Below, piece after piece: positions 9,651 to 17,572 of a DNA stretch of 64,000 nucleotides (its first letter is position 1; each line of letters opens with the position of its first letter). Origin of the DNA: Streptomyces paradoxus (GTDB lineage: Bacteria; Actinomycetota; Actinomycetes; Streptomycetales; Streptomycetaceae). The notes under the pieces are model-generated. The model was not told the origin of the DNA and did no database searches. It was given only the letters and a program-made list of their open reading frames with translations. Location: assembly GCF_014202475.1 (NCBI RefSeq), contig NZ_JACHGV010000016.1:86887-150886 (forward strand), given 5' to 3'. The position numbers were made by a program, and so were the translations under genes.

Positions 9651-9670
9651 CCGGCTGCGGCACTGGAGGA

Positions 9671-9904
9671 GGACGTGGCGATCCCGGTGACCTGGACCGG
9701 GTTGCCCGCCGAACCGCCGAGGACGACGTGGAGCCGCTGGTGCACAACGCGGGCATCGACGGCTACGGCCCCTGCGCCGAGACCGGTACAGCACTGCTGG
9801 AGAAGGAGCGGGCGGTCTATGGAGGGACCAAGGGGTACGTCGTCACCGTCAGCCGAACCCTCGCCGCAGAGCCGGACGGTGCACCGGTTCGTGACCAGGG
9901 CTGA
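9671..9904 (+). pseudogene. Short-chain dehydrogenase remnant
   Basis: In one frame the translation gives DPGDLDRVARRTAEDDVEPL, then VHNAGIDGYGPCAE and, after a gap, YGGTKGYVVTVSRTLAAE. These correspond to the NNAG strand and the YxxxK active-site helix of the SDR family. The glycine-rich cofactor motif, the catalytic Ser and the C-terminal half are absent, and the two retained blocks are fused across an internal deletion. No start codon belongs to it. It lies 20 bases after the decarboxylase remnant and is followed by a strong hairpin. Confidence 0.7.
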
Positions 9905-9906
9905 GG

Positions 9907-9944
9907 CTCGGACGCTGCGCCAGTGATCGGGGGCAGCGTCCGAG
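9907..9944 (+). terminator. Strong hairpin after the SDR remnant
   Basis: CTCGGACGCTGC (9907-9918) pairs perfectly with GCAGCGTCCGAG (9933-9944) around a 14-base loop, 2 bases after the remnant's TGA. It looks like the terminator of the former gene. Confidence 0.65.
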
Positions 9945-10021
9945 CAGGCGATGAGCGCGTGGCCGGACGGACGACGCGCATGCGACGATCAAGGACGGGT
10001 TCGATAAGCGCACGATGCGGC

Positions 10022-10231
10022 TCAGTGCGCCGTCTCGGCCATGTCGCAGGTGTGGCACACCACCCTGCGCGCGGGGATCCGGCTGTACGAAGCACCCATG
10101 CCGATCTGGCGGGTGATCTGTGCCTGCTGTACGCGGGCGTGGTTTTCGCAGGTGGCCAAGCCACAGCGCGAGCACACACCGATACCAGTGGTGTCGCTGC
10201 GCGCCTCTTGGAGGCAGTCGTAGCACCTCAT
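10022..10231 (-). CDS. DUF2180-type small zinc-ribbon protein
   Basis: Starting at ATG 10231 with GGAG 7 bases upstream, the product is 69 residues: MRCYDCLQEARSDTTGIGVC begins it. Three CxxC pairs (CYDC, CSRC, CHTC) plus CENH are typical of the DUF2180 family of small streptomycete proteins, likely zinc-binding and cytoplasmic. Function is not established for the family. A sigma70-like promoter sits about 90 bases upstream. Confidence 0.75.
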   Translation of the reverse strand: MRCYDCLQEARSDTTGIGVCSRCGLATCENHARVQQAQITRQIGMGASYSRIPARRVVCHTCDMAETAH

Positions 10232-10321
10232 GTCCAGCTCCGATCCGTAGGGGAAAGGCATGGCGGCCGACCAGCACGCACAAACCCGTTCAGGCCACAC
10301 ACACCTACTCAAGAGGCTTGA

Positions 10322-10350
10322 AAACTAAGCCTAAGATTAGACTTTGTCAA
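10322..10350 (-). promoter_or_regulatory. Sigma70-like promoter of the DUF2180 gene
   Basis: On the minus strand TTGACA (complement of 10345-10350) is followed after 17 bases by TAGTTT (complement of 10322-10327). The surrounding 50 bases are unusually A/T rich for this genome. Spacing and hexamers fit the main vegetative sigma factor. Confidence 0.55.
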
Positions 10351-10392
10351 ACCTAGGATTTGATCGATCGTCCCACCCGCGACCAGCAGGAC

Positions 10393-10785
10393 TCAGCCGT
10401 CCACAGTGATCGGCTGGGCCGGTGGGCCATCCATCAGCAAGGACGCCGGCAGTTCCGGCAGTTCAGCCGGTCGCAGTACATCGGACGTCGCAGCCAACCC
10501 CGCCGCAGTCCACCAGCGGTGCCCGCTGATCGCGGCCCTCTCGCTGTCCTCGAAAGCCGAGGTATCGACGTCGAACGCGGGCACCCTGGCGACGTAGTAA
10601 CGCTGCCGAACCTCGCAGGCGACGCCTTTCCCGGACCGCCGCCCACGGACGTCCTGCCATATCTCCGGACCCAACGAGACGTTCGTCTGCCCGGTTTCCT
10701 CCCGCAACTCCCGCAAGGCGGCCTGCTCGTGACTCTCGCCCGGCAGCTTCGTCGCCAGAGCCACACTCAGATTCTCAGCGCGAAG
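10393..10785 (-). pseudogene. Nudix hydrolase, N-terminally truncated and with a damaged Nudix box
   Basis: The readable part contains KLPG directly joined to ESHEQAALRELREETG, followed by a Nudix-like C-terminal half ending in PPAQPITVDG. A normal Nudix box would read about six more residues between KLPG and ESHEQ (GGxVExG), so the metal-site spacing is lost although REL-x-EE-x-G is intact. The N-terminal beta strands are replaced by sequence overlapping the next gene. Probably non-functional; a divergent functional Nudix is less likely. Confidence 0.6.
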
Positions 10786-11446
10786 GCAGCCCGTGACGTC
10801 GGGCCGCCGCTCCGAAGTAGTCGCCGCCCTTGCGCTTGACGTCGTCAGTGCCCCACGCCTGCCCGTCGTCACCGGCCGCATCCTGTCCCCCGTCGACGCT
10901 CTGCCGCAGCGGCGCTTTGACCAGCCTCGGTATGTGCTTCGAGCAGTGGATGTACGCCTCCTCGACCTCGACCTCCACCCACATCTGAGGACGACGGCCC
11001 GGGACCGGATCGACCGGCAGGCCTGGGTACTTGCGGCGCATGGCCTCGTCGGCGACCAGCCGGGCGCGGCCGTTGACGTGCAACCCGATGCGGTCCTGGG
11101 CGAAGTCGATCATCAGGATGCCGACGTGTGGGTTCTCCCGGATGTTGCCGAGGGATGCCATGACCCCGTTCCCGCGGTACTCCGGGTATGCCAGGGTCGC
11201 GGCATCGAGCACCTGGAGAAAACCGGGCGGTCCGGCCCGGAACGTGCTGTCGCACTCCCCGTGCCCGTCCGCCGTGGCGAGGAAGAACATCTCCTGACGG
11301 GCCACGAACTCCGTCATCCGTGAGTTGAGCCGGTCGAGCACCTGTTCGGCGTAGAACCGATCTGCACGGTCGACGGTGCCCACATCACGCTGGATCTCGT
11401 GCTCTCCGTGGCTTCCGGGCCGGTCTGCCCGCTCCTCGTGGTGCAA
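10775..11446 (-). CDS. Pyridoxamine 5'-phosphate oxidase-type (PPOX) flavin-binding protein
   Basis: I choose a TTG start at 11446, preceded by AGGGAGG; longer versions lack homology-like sequence. The 223-residue protein has the split-barrel features of PPOX proteins: EMFFLATADGHGECDSTFRA, LAYPEYRGNGVMASLGNI, NPHVGILMIDFAQDRIGLHV and a C-terminal VEEAYIHCSKHIPRL. Such proteins bind FMN or F420 and are often general reductases; the exact substrate is unknown. Its 3' end overlaps the damaged Nudix gene by a few bases. Confidence 0.8.
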   Translation of the reverse strand: MHHEERADRPGSHGEHEIQRDVGTVDRADRFYAEQVLDRLNSRMTEFVARQEMFFLATADGHGECDSTFRAGPPGFLQVLDAATLAYPEYRGNGVMASLGNIRENPHVGILMIDFAQDRIGLHVNGRARLVADEAMRRKYPGLPVDPVPGRRPQMWVEVEVEEAYIHCSKHIPRLVKAPLRQSVDGGQDAAGDDGQAWGTDDVKRKGGDYFGAAARRHGLPSR

Positions 11447-11848
11447 CGGTCCTCCCTGACAGGCATTCAGTCGGGTGCAGCGGTCCACCGGGCCGAGGGA
11501 GTGCGAGCGCCTGTGTCCGGGTGCCGGCCCGGTGTTCGCAAGACTCACGTGACCTGATTGCATCGCCGCTCGGCCGTAAGTCGCACCGGCCGTGCCCATG
11601 AGGGTAGAGCAGGTCCGCCGAGAGGGTCGGGCCGGGCCACGACGGCGGGGCGGGAGCCGTATCGGAGCCTCCACCGTCTCGTGGTGCCGGTGCACGGCCA
11701 GGGATCGCTCGTCGGCCGTCTCGACGAACGTGGGCCGACGGCCTTCACCCGTCGTCGTCATGCGGGTACTGAGGGAACACGGGCGAACAGGCCGCCGGAC
11801 GAAGGTCCCGGGACGTTCTGGCGATGTTCAACCCCTAGGGTACGCAGC
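11447..11848. other. Divergent intergenic region, no supported gene
   Basis: About 400 bases between the PPOX gene (minus) and the VOC gene (plus). Frames exist through it but have neither ribosome sites nor recognisable sequence. It should hold both promoters. Confidence 0.5.
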
Positions 11849-12586
11849 ATGACGCTGCAGCTGGTTCAGGTGAACTTCAAGGCCCGCGACGACTCGGCGC
11901 TCGGCCGGTTCTGGGCGGAGGTGCTCGGCTGGGGTGTTTCCAGTGAAGGCCCTGGAGTCACCAATCTGGAACCTGTGGGTTTCGACTGGCCGGACCCGTC
12001 CGCCGTCTGTATCGATCTCGTCCGGGTCCCGGACCCGGAGACCGTGCAGTACCGCGTGCACATCGAGCTCGCTACCACCTCCGGCGCCCATCAGGCGGAG
12101 TGGGTCGCACGGCTGAAGGAGCTCGGGGCGACGCCCGTCGCCGTGGGCCAGGGCGACGTGCCGTGGGTGCTCCTTGCCGACCCGGAAGGCAACGTGTTCA
12201 GCGTCCTGGAGCCGCGAGAGCTCTATCGGGACACCGGGCCCATAGCCGCCGTGGTCGTCAGCTGCGCCGATCCACGGGCCATGGTCCGGTTCTGGGGTGA
12301 GGCGATCGACTGGACCGTCCATGAGCTGACCGACGACCGCGCCCTGCTGCGCTCCGTCAAGGGCGTCGGTCCGTACTTGGAGTTTCGCCGCACGCCGGAC
12401 GACAAGGTCGTACGGAGCCGCGTCCACCTCGACGTGAGACCCGACCCCATCGAGGATCAGGCGAAGGAAGTCGCCCGGCTCGAAGGACTCGGCGCGACCA
12501 GGGCCGATGTGGGTCAGGGTGACGTCTCCTGGGTCGTCCTGGCCGACCCGGAGGGCAACGAGTTCTGCGTCCTCGGCCGGGGCTGA
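11849..12586 (+). CDS. Two-domain VOC (glyoxalase/bleomycin-resistance-like) protein
   Basis: ATG at 11849 gives 245 residues. Two similar halves each start with a strand on the VQVNFKARD / AVVVSCADPRAM theme and end with WVLLADPEGNVFSVLE / WVVLADPEGNEFCVLG, the classic VOC C-terminal motif. The fold binds a metal or small ligand between the halves; family members range from dioxygenases to resistance proteins, so the substrate is open. It stands alone and is followed by a strong terminator. Confidence 0.85.
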   Translation: MTLQLVQVNFKARDDSALGRFWAEVLGWGVSSEGPGVTNLEPVGFDWPDPSAVCIDLVRVPDPETVQYRVHIELATTSGAHQAEWVARLKELGATPVAVGQGDVPWVLLADPEGNVFSVLEPRELYRDTGPIAAVVVSCADPRAMVRFWGEAIDWTVHELTDDRALLRSVKGVGPYLEFRRTPDDKVVRSRVHLDVRPDPIEDQAKEVARLEGLGATRADVGQGDVSWVVLADPEGNEFCVLGRG

Positions 12587-12606
12587 CGCGGAGCTCCGCC
12601 CGCTCG

Positions 12607-12639
12607 CGCGCGGCGGTGCGGCCGGCCCACCGCCGCGCG
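12607..12639 (+). terminator. Strong terminator between VOC and cyclophilin genes
   Basis: CGCGCGGCGGTG (12607-12618) pairs perfectly with CACCGCCGCGCG (12628-12639) across a 9-base loop, followed by AAA. It lies 21 bases after the VOC stop. Confidence 0.75.
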
Positions 12640-12687
12640 AAAGGTCCCCTGGCAGGCCCGGAGGGCGCCAGGTGTCAAGATGGGAGC

Positions 12688-13185
12688 ATGACTATCAAGG
12701 TTTTCTTTGACATCACCATCGACGACGTTCCCGCCGGCCGGATCAACATGGATCTGTTCGACGACGTCGCCCCCAAGACCGTGGAGAACTTCCGCGCGCT
12801 GGCGACCGGCGAGAAGGGCTTCGGCTACAAGGGCTCGTCGTTCCACCGCGTCATCCCGGAGTTCATGCTCCAGGGCGGCGACTTCACCCGCGGTGACGGC
12901 ACCGGCGGCAAGAGCATCTACGGCGAGAAGTTCGCCGACGAGAACTTCACGCTCAAGCACACCAAGCCCGGCCAGCTGTCCATGGCCAACGCCGGCCCGA
13001 ACACCAACGGCTCGCAGTTCTTCATCACCACGATCGTGACGTCGTGGCTCGACGGCAAGCACGTCGTGTTCGGTGAGGTCGCCGACGAGAGCAGCATGGA
13101 AGTCGTACGGAAGATCGAGAGCTACGGCTCGCGGTCCGGCCGGACCTCGGCCACCATCACCATCGCAGACTGCGGCGCTCTCTGA
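12688..13185 (+). CDS. Peptidyl-prolyl cis-trans isomerase, cyclophilin type
   Basis: ATG 12688 with GGGAG just upstream; 165 residues, the normal single-domain length. Hallmarks include the catalytic Arg block FHRVIPEFMLQGGDFTRGDG, LSMANAGPNTNGSQFFIT and WLDGKHVVFGEV. It catalyses proline isomerisation during protein folding in the cytoplasm. No signal peptide. Confidence 0.95.
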   Translation: MTIKVFFDITIDDVPAGRINMDLFDDVAPKTVENFRALATGEKGFGYKGSSFHRVIPEFMLQGGDFTRGDGTGGKSIYGEKFADENFTLKHTKPGQLSMANAGPNTNGSQFFITTIVTSWLDGKHVVFGEVADESSMEVVRKIESYGSRSGRTSATITIADCGAL

Positions 13186-13318
13186 GCGTAACGCCGCTTG
13201 TGGCCCGGTAGTTGGGCCGGTCGCAGCCCTCCCCACTCACCCGGCAGGGCACAGCCCGCATCATCCGCATGATGCCGGGCCGTGTCCTGCCGAGTTTCAT
13301 TCAGCGGCCGTTCTCGGG

Positions 13319-13561
13319 TCAGCCGCCGCTCTTACGCCGGAACGACCGCTGGTGGGCGGCCGGTCCGTGCGCGCCGCTGACCTTTGACGCGTGAGGATTC
13401 GCGGCGAGGTCGGCCGCATCCGCCTGCATACCGCGCTTGCGGGCCAAGGCCTCCCGGAACTTGCGCTTCAGGTCGTATTGGCCGTCAGCGTCGGGCGTGA
13501 GGGCAGGGCCATCGGCGTCAGCCGACTCCGAACCTTCTGGTGATGGAGACTCTGCGGCCAT
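13319..13561 (-). CDS. DUF5302 family small protein
   Basis: The ATG at 13561 has AGGAGG 5 bases upstream and is preferred over the longer open frame. The 80-residue product has a Ser/Glu/Asp-rich N-terminus, then YDLKRKFREALARKRGMQAD, and a basic tail (HQRSFRRKSGG). This pattern matches DUF5302, a common small actinobacterial family of unknown role. Confidence 0.8.
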   Translation of the reverse strand: MAAESPSPEGSESADADGPALTPDADGQYDLKRKFREALARKRGMQADAADLAANPHASKVSGAHGPAAHQRSFRRKSGG

Positions 13562-13778
13562 GGTGACCTCCTGGGCTCGGGCATTGGAAACCACAGCTTG
13601 TCATGCCGGGCACCGCATGAGGCGCTGACGGCCGGCATGACCTGCCGCCGCCGGCTCGCAGGCATCCTGCGGGTGGGCGTCACGCGGCAACCTGCTCGGG
13701 GGCATCGTCCGCGTTGGCCAGGGCCCGGACGGAAACCCTGCGTGTCGCGCCGGGGTCACGGCCGAAGGGGCCGCGTCC

Positions 13779-14732
13779 TCAGCCGCGGCGCACCGCCCCG
13801 AGCTGGGCCCGGTGCAGGCCGGGCGCGGTGAACCGCTGTGCCACCGCGCGCAGGACGCGGTCCATCGCCTGGGCGGGTGGGGTTGCGGGGCGGGCCGTGG
13901 CGCGTGCGAGCAGGATGCGGCGGGTGGGCGCGGGCACGTCGGAGGCGAAGGGCAGGAGGCGTACGTCGCTGCGCCGGCTGGTGAGGGCCAGGCGGGGGGC
14001 CAGGGCGATGCCGAGGCCGGCGGCGACCATGGCCTGGGCTTCCTGGTAGTCGTGCGAGGAGTAGGCGATGCGCGGCTCGAAGCCCGCCCGGCGGCAGCTG
14101 CGACGAAGGACGTCGGCGACGGGATGGTTGTCGGCGCGGATGATCCACTCCTGGTCCGCGAGGTCGCCGAGCCGCACGGAGGGATGGGTGCGCAGGGGCG
14201 AGTCGGCGGGGACCACCAGCACCGTGGGGTCGTCCAGGAGGTGCGTGAGGGAGAGGGCCGGATCGTCGAGGCGGTTCCATTCGTAGTCCCAGAGCAGCCC
14301 CTGCTCCACCTCCCCGGTGTGGAGCATCTCCCGTAGCTCCGCGAGGACCCCGGCGCGCACCTCGATGCGGATTCCTGTGTGACGGCGTCGGAAACGGGTG
14401 AGCGCGAGCGGCAGCAGCGACGCGCTCGCCGTGGGGAACGAACCGAGCCGCAGTGTGCCCTGGTCGAGGGCCGTGAAGGAGTCCAAGTCGGCCTGGGCCG
14501 CGCGTAGTTCACGGCGAATCGCCTGACCCCGCTCGGCCAGCGCGGTACCCGCCGGGGTGGGGCGGATCCCGCGTGGCAGCCGTTCGATCAGGGGCTGTCC
14601 GGCCTCCTGCTCCAGGAGGGACATCTGCTGTGAGGCGGCGGAGGTGGTCATGCCCAGGGCCTCGGCCGCGGCGGTGAGTGAACCGCGTTCGGTGGCCTCG
14701 GTGAGCAGCAGCAGGCGGCGGACGTTCAGCAT
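13779..14732 (-). CDS. LysR-family transcriptional regulator
   Basis: From ATG 14732 the N-terminus is a standard LysR winged helix (LLLLTEATERGSLTAAAEAL, SAASQQMSLLEQEAGQPLIE), followed by a substrate-binding domain with LRLGSFPTASASLLPLAL. 317 residues. It is divergent from the PrpF/transporter pair at 14907-17385, separated by 174 bases containing TTTAGCTGAGCTAAA (TTTAGC-TGA-GCTAAA, 14742-14756), an inverted repeat with the T-N11-A look of a LysR box. It probably controls that module in response to an organic acid. Confidence 0.9.
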   Translation of the reverse strand: MLNVRRLLLLTEATERGSLTAAAEALGMTTSAASQQMSLLEQEAGQPLIERLPRGIRPTPAGTALAERGQAIRRELRAAQADLDSFTALDQGTLRLGSFPTASASLLPLALTRFRRRHTGIRIEVRAGVLAELREMLHTGEVEQGLLWDYEWNRLDDPALSLTHLLDDPTVLVVPADSPLRTHPSVRLGDLADQEWIIRADNHPVADVLRRSCRRAGFEPRIAYSSHDYQEAQAMVAAGLGIALAPRLALTSRRSDVRLLPFASDVPAPTRRILLARATARPATPPAQAMDRVLRAVAQRFTAPGLHRAQLGAVRRG

Positions 14733-14741
14733 GCCTGCGAC

Positions 14742-14756
14742 TTTAGCTGAGCTAAA
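14742..14756. promoter_or_regulatory. Candidate LysR operator/autoregulatory site
   Basis: TTTAGC-TGA-GCTAAA is a perfect 6-bp inverted repeat in the LysR/PrpF divergent gap, 10 bases upstream of the LysR start codon. The position suggests autoregulation; assignment rests on symmetry alone. Confidence 0.5.
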
Positions 14757-14906
14757 ACCAGGTGAAGCGAACTGCGATTGTTCCGAAGTCACGCCTCTGC
14801 CAAAGTCTCCGCAATCGCAGAGCGGTGCACACCGGGCCCGTACCGCGCCCGTCACCACCTCCTCAGCTCCTCCCTCCCGTCGCTTCGTCAAGGAAGAGCC
14901 TCAGAC

Positions 14907-16028
14907 GTGCACATTCCCGCAACCCTGGTGCGTGGCGGCACCAGCAAGTGCTGGCTGTTCAACCAGGTCGACGTCCCCTCCGACCGTGGCGTACTGGAGA
15001 AGCTGCTGGTCTCCGCGTACGGCGCCACCGATCCCGTGGAACTGGACGGTGTGGGCGGGGCGACCCCCACCACCTCGAAGGCGGCAGTCGTCGGCGCCTC
15101 ACCCGAACCCGGCGTGGACGTGGACTATCTCTTCGCCCAGGTCGGCATCGGCACGGGCTCGGTCGAGTGGACGAGCAACTGCGGCAACTGCGCCACGGGG
15201 GTCGCCCTGTACGCGGCCGCGAAGGGCATGGTGGCGATCACCGGGGACCGGACTCGTGTGGTGATGCGCAATACCAACACCGGCGCCGTCCTGGAGGGGC
15301 TCGTGGACACCACCGGTGGCGTCATCCACCACTTCGGCCGCCAGACCGTACCGGGCACCCGTGCCGGCGGGGTCGCCGTCGGCCTCACCTTCCGGGATCC
15401 GGCCGGCGGCACCACCGGTCTGCTGCTCCCCACCGGGCAGGCCGCGCAGGACCTTCGGGTTCCCGGCGCCGAGCCGGTACCGGTGAGCATGGTGGACGCC
15501 GGGGCCCCGGTCGTCCTCGTCGACGCCGCCGGCGCCGGACGCACCGGCGCCGAGCCCCTGGAGCGGATGGGCGCGGACGTGCCCTGGCTGCGCATCGTGC
15601 GTCACACCGCCGCACCGCTGATGGGGCTGGTCGAGCAGGGCGCAGAACCGGGCGACGCGGTGCCCAAGGTGGGCCTGGTGGGCCCGCCGGTGCCGTACAC
15701 CAGCACTCTCGGGGAGCAGGTCGCGGCCGCGGACTACGACATCTCCGTGCGCATGCTCAGCATGAACACCCCGCATCCGGCGATCGGTCTGACCTCCGCA
15801 GTGGCCGTCGCGGCGGCCGGGCTCGTCGAGGGCTCCGTGGTCTGCCGTACCGCGGGCGGCCCGACCGCCGAGTGGCTGCGGCTCGGTACGCCCGCCGGCA
15901 TCGTCGCGGTCCGCTGCACCGACGTACGTAACGGTCTGCCGCGGCGGGTCACCGTGCAACGCGCGGCCAGGCTGCTCGCCGACGCCCGTATCTACGTCCC
16001 GGAACCAGGCCGCACGCGAGCCGCCTGA
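14907..16028 (+). CDS. PrpF-family isomerase (methylaconitate / oxalomesaconate type)
   Basis: GTG 14907 with AAGGAAGAG upstream; 373 residues. The family signature opens the protein (IPATLVRGGTSKCWLF), with the second half motif NTPHPAIGLTSAVAVAAAG. PrpF proteins have a diaminopimelate-epimerase fold and shift double bonds in unsaturated tricarboxylates (2-methylaconitate, 4-oxalomesaconate, aconitate). The downstream gene is a di/tricarboxylate-type transporter, which supports import and isomerisation of such an acid. The exact substrate cannot be read from sequence. Confidence 0.85.
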   Translation: MHIPATLVRGGTSKCWLFNQVDVPSDRGVLEKLLVSAYGATDPVELDGVGGATPTTSKAAVVGASPEPGVDVDYLFAQVGIGTGSVEWTSNCGNCATGVALYAAAKGMVAITGDRTRVVMRNTNTGAVLEGLVDTTGGVIHHFGRQTVPGTRAGGVAVGLTFRDPAGGTTGLLLPTGQAAQDLRVPGAEPVPVSMVDAGAPVVLVDAAGAGRTGAEPLERMGADVPWLRIVRHTAAPLMGLVEQGAEPGDAVPKVGLVGPPVPYTSTLGEQVAAADYDISVRMLSMNTPHPAIGLTSAVAVAAAGLVEGSVVCRTAGGPTAEWLRLGTPAGIVAVRCTDVRNGLPRRVTVQRAARLLADARIYVPEPGRTRAA

Positions 16029-16131
16029 ACCGGCAATGGCATCACCTCGGTCGGCCGGTCCCCCACCCGTCCGCACCGGGATACCCTCGCGCCTTCGAGC
16101 GCGCCCCTCCCCCATCGCACCAAGGACAAAG

Positions 16132-17385
16132 ATGTCTGCTGAAGTGATCTCCATAGGAGCGCTGCTGGTGATGTTCGTGGTCGGCACGGCGCTGCCGATC
16201 AACCTGGGCATCCTCGCCTTCGTGGCCACCTTCGCGGTCGGCACGGCCTCGCTCGGCCTCACCGAGGACGAGATCTTCGAGGGGTTCCCGGCGAAGCTCT
16301 TCGTCACCATCGTCGGGGTCACCTACCTGTTCTCCATCGCCCGCCGCAACGGCACCATCGACTGGCTCGTCGCGGCCGGGGTGCGGCTGGTGCGCGGCAA
16401 GGTCGCACTCATTCCCTGGGTGTTGTTCGCGGTGGCCGCGGTGCTGACGGCGTTCGGCACCTTCACTCCTGCCGCGGTCGCGATCCTCGCGCCGATCGGG
16501 ATGAACTTCGCCTACCGCTACAAGCTCAACCCGCTGGTCGTCGGCATGATGGTGATCAGCGGCGGACACGCGGGCGCGTTCTCCCCGCTCGCCGTGTCCG
16601 GTGCGCTGGTGCTCGGCCTGGTCGACAAGACCGAACTGCAGGTCTCCGCGGTGATGCTGTTCAGCGCCAGCTTCCTGATCAACCTGGTGCTCTCCGCGCT
16701 CACCTACGCGCTGCTCGCCAAGCGCCCCGTCCCGCTGGCCGAGGGGTCCGAGGATGCGGCCCGGGACGAGGACCAGGCCGTGTCCGGTCGGCCCGACTGG
16801 CGCCAGTGGCTCACCCTCGGCTGTCTGATGGCCCTCGTGGTCGGTGCTCTCGGCTTCCACCTGGAGATCGGCTTCCTGGCCCTCGCGGCCGGTGCCCTGC
16901 TGGCCCTGGTGGACATGAGGCGGCAGGAGAAGGCCGTGGAGGGCGTCAGCTGGTCCACCCTGCTGCTGGTCGCGGGCATGATGACCTACATCGCCATGCT
17001 CGAGAAGGCCGGCATCATCGAGAACATCTCCGAGCATGCGGCGGGTCTGGGCGCACCGGTCGCCGTCGCCCTGCTGCTCTGCTTCACCGTGGCCGTCACC
17101 TCCGCCTTCGCCTCCTCCACGGCGATCCTCACCGCGATCATCCCCATCGCCGTACCGCTGCTGCTGTCCAGCCACCTCAGCGCCGCAGGACTGATCGCCG
17201 CGCTCGCCGTCTCCACGACGATCGTCGACACCTCGCCTTTCTCCACCAATGGCGCACTCGTCCTCAGCAACGCCCGCGGGGTGGACCCCCGCGGCTTCTA
17301 CCGCCAGGTCATCGGCTACACCGGCGGAATGGTCGCCCTCGGTCCCGTCGTCGCCTGGGGTGCGCTGGTGCTGCCCTGGTCATAG
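16132..17385 (+). CDS. MatC/DASS-type dicarboxylate transporter
   Basis: ATG 16132 follows CAAGGACAAAG; 417 residues with about ten to twelve hydrophobic segments. The N-terminus (ISIGALLVMFVVGTALPINL) matches the MatC-type dicarboxylate carrier domain. Repeated motifs ILAPIGMNFAYRYKLNP and FASSTAILTAIIPIAVPLL in re-entrant regions are typical of ion transporter superfamily carriers. Likely a sodium- or proton-coupled importer of an organic acid used by the upstream PrpF protein. Translation is probably coupled or operonic (103-base gap). Confidence 0.85.
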   Translation: MSAEVISIGALLVMFVVGTALPINLGILAFVATFAVGTASLGLTEDEIFEGFPAKLFVTIVGVTYLFSIARRNGTIDWLVAAGVRLVRGKVALIPWVLFAVAAVLTAFGTFTPAAVAILAPIGMNFAYRYKLNPLVVGMMVISGGHAGAFSPLAVSGALVLGLVDKTELQVSAVMLFSASFLINLVLSALTYALLAKRPVPLAEGSEDAARDEDQAVSGRPDWRQWLTLGCLMALVVGALGFHLEIGFLALAAGALLALVDMRRQEKAVEGVSWSTLLLVAGMMTYIAMLEKAGIIENISEHAAGLGAPVAVALLLCFTVAVTSAFASSTAILTAIIPIAVPLLLSSHLSAAGLIAALAVSTTIVDTSPFSTNGALVLSNARGVDPRGFYRQVIGYTGGMVALGPVVAWGALVLPWS

Positions 17386-17572
17386 CAGGCCGGCACCGGA
17401 CGCTCCCGGCGCCCGCGCCGACCACTGCCGCCCGGCGCGCCTGTCCCGAACGGCGGCCGGGCGCCCGGCCCGCTGTGACACACGGCACGGATGCGGTGCG
17501 GAAACGATGGAATGCAAGGGAGCGGGCAGAAGGTTGGCATATACATCTGACTGTGAAACCTGCGAGGTACCC

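Noticed and set aside
13202..13218. GGCCC-GGTAGTT-GGGCC hairpin after the cyclophilin gene as a terminator
   Set aside because: The stem is only 5 bp, within chance expectation at this GC content.
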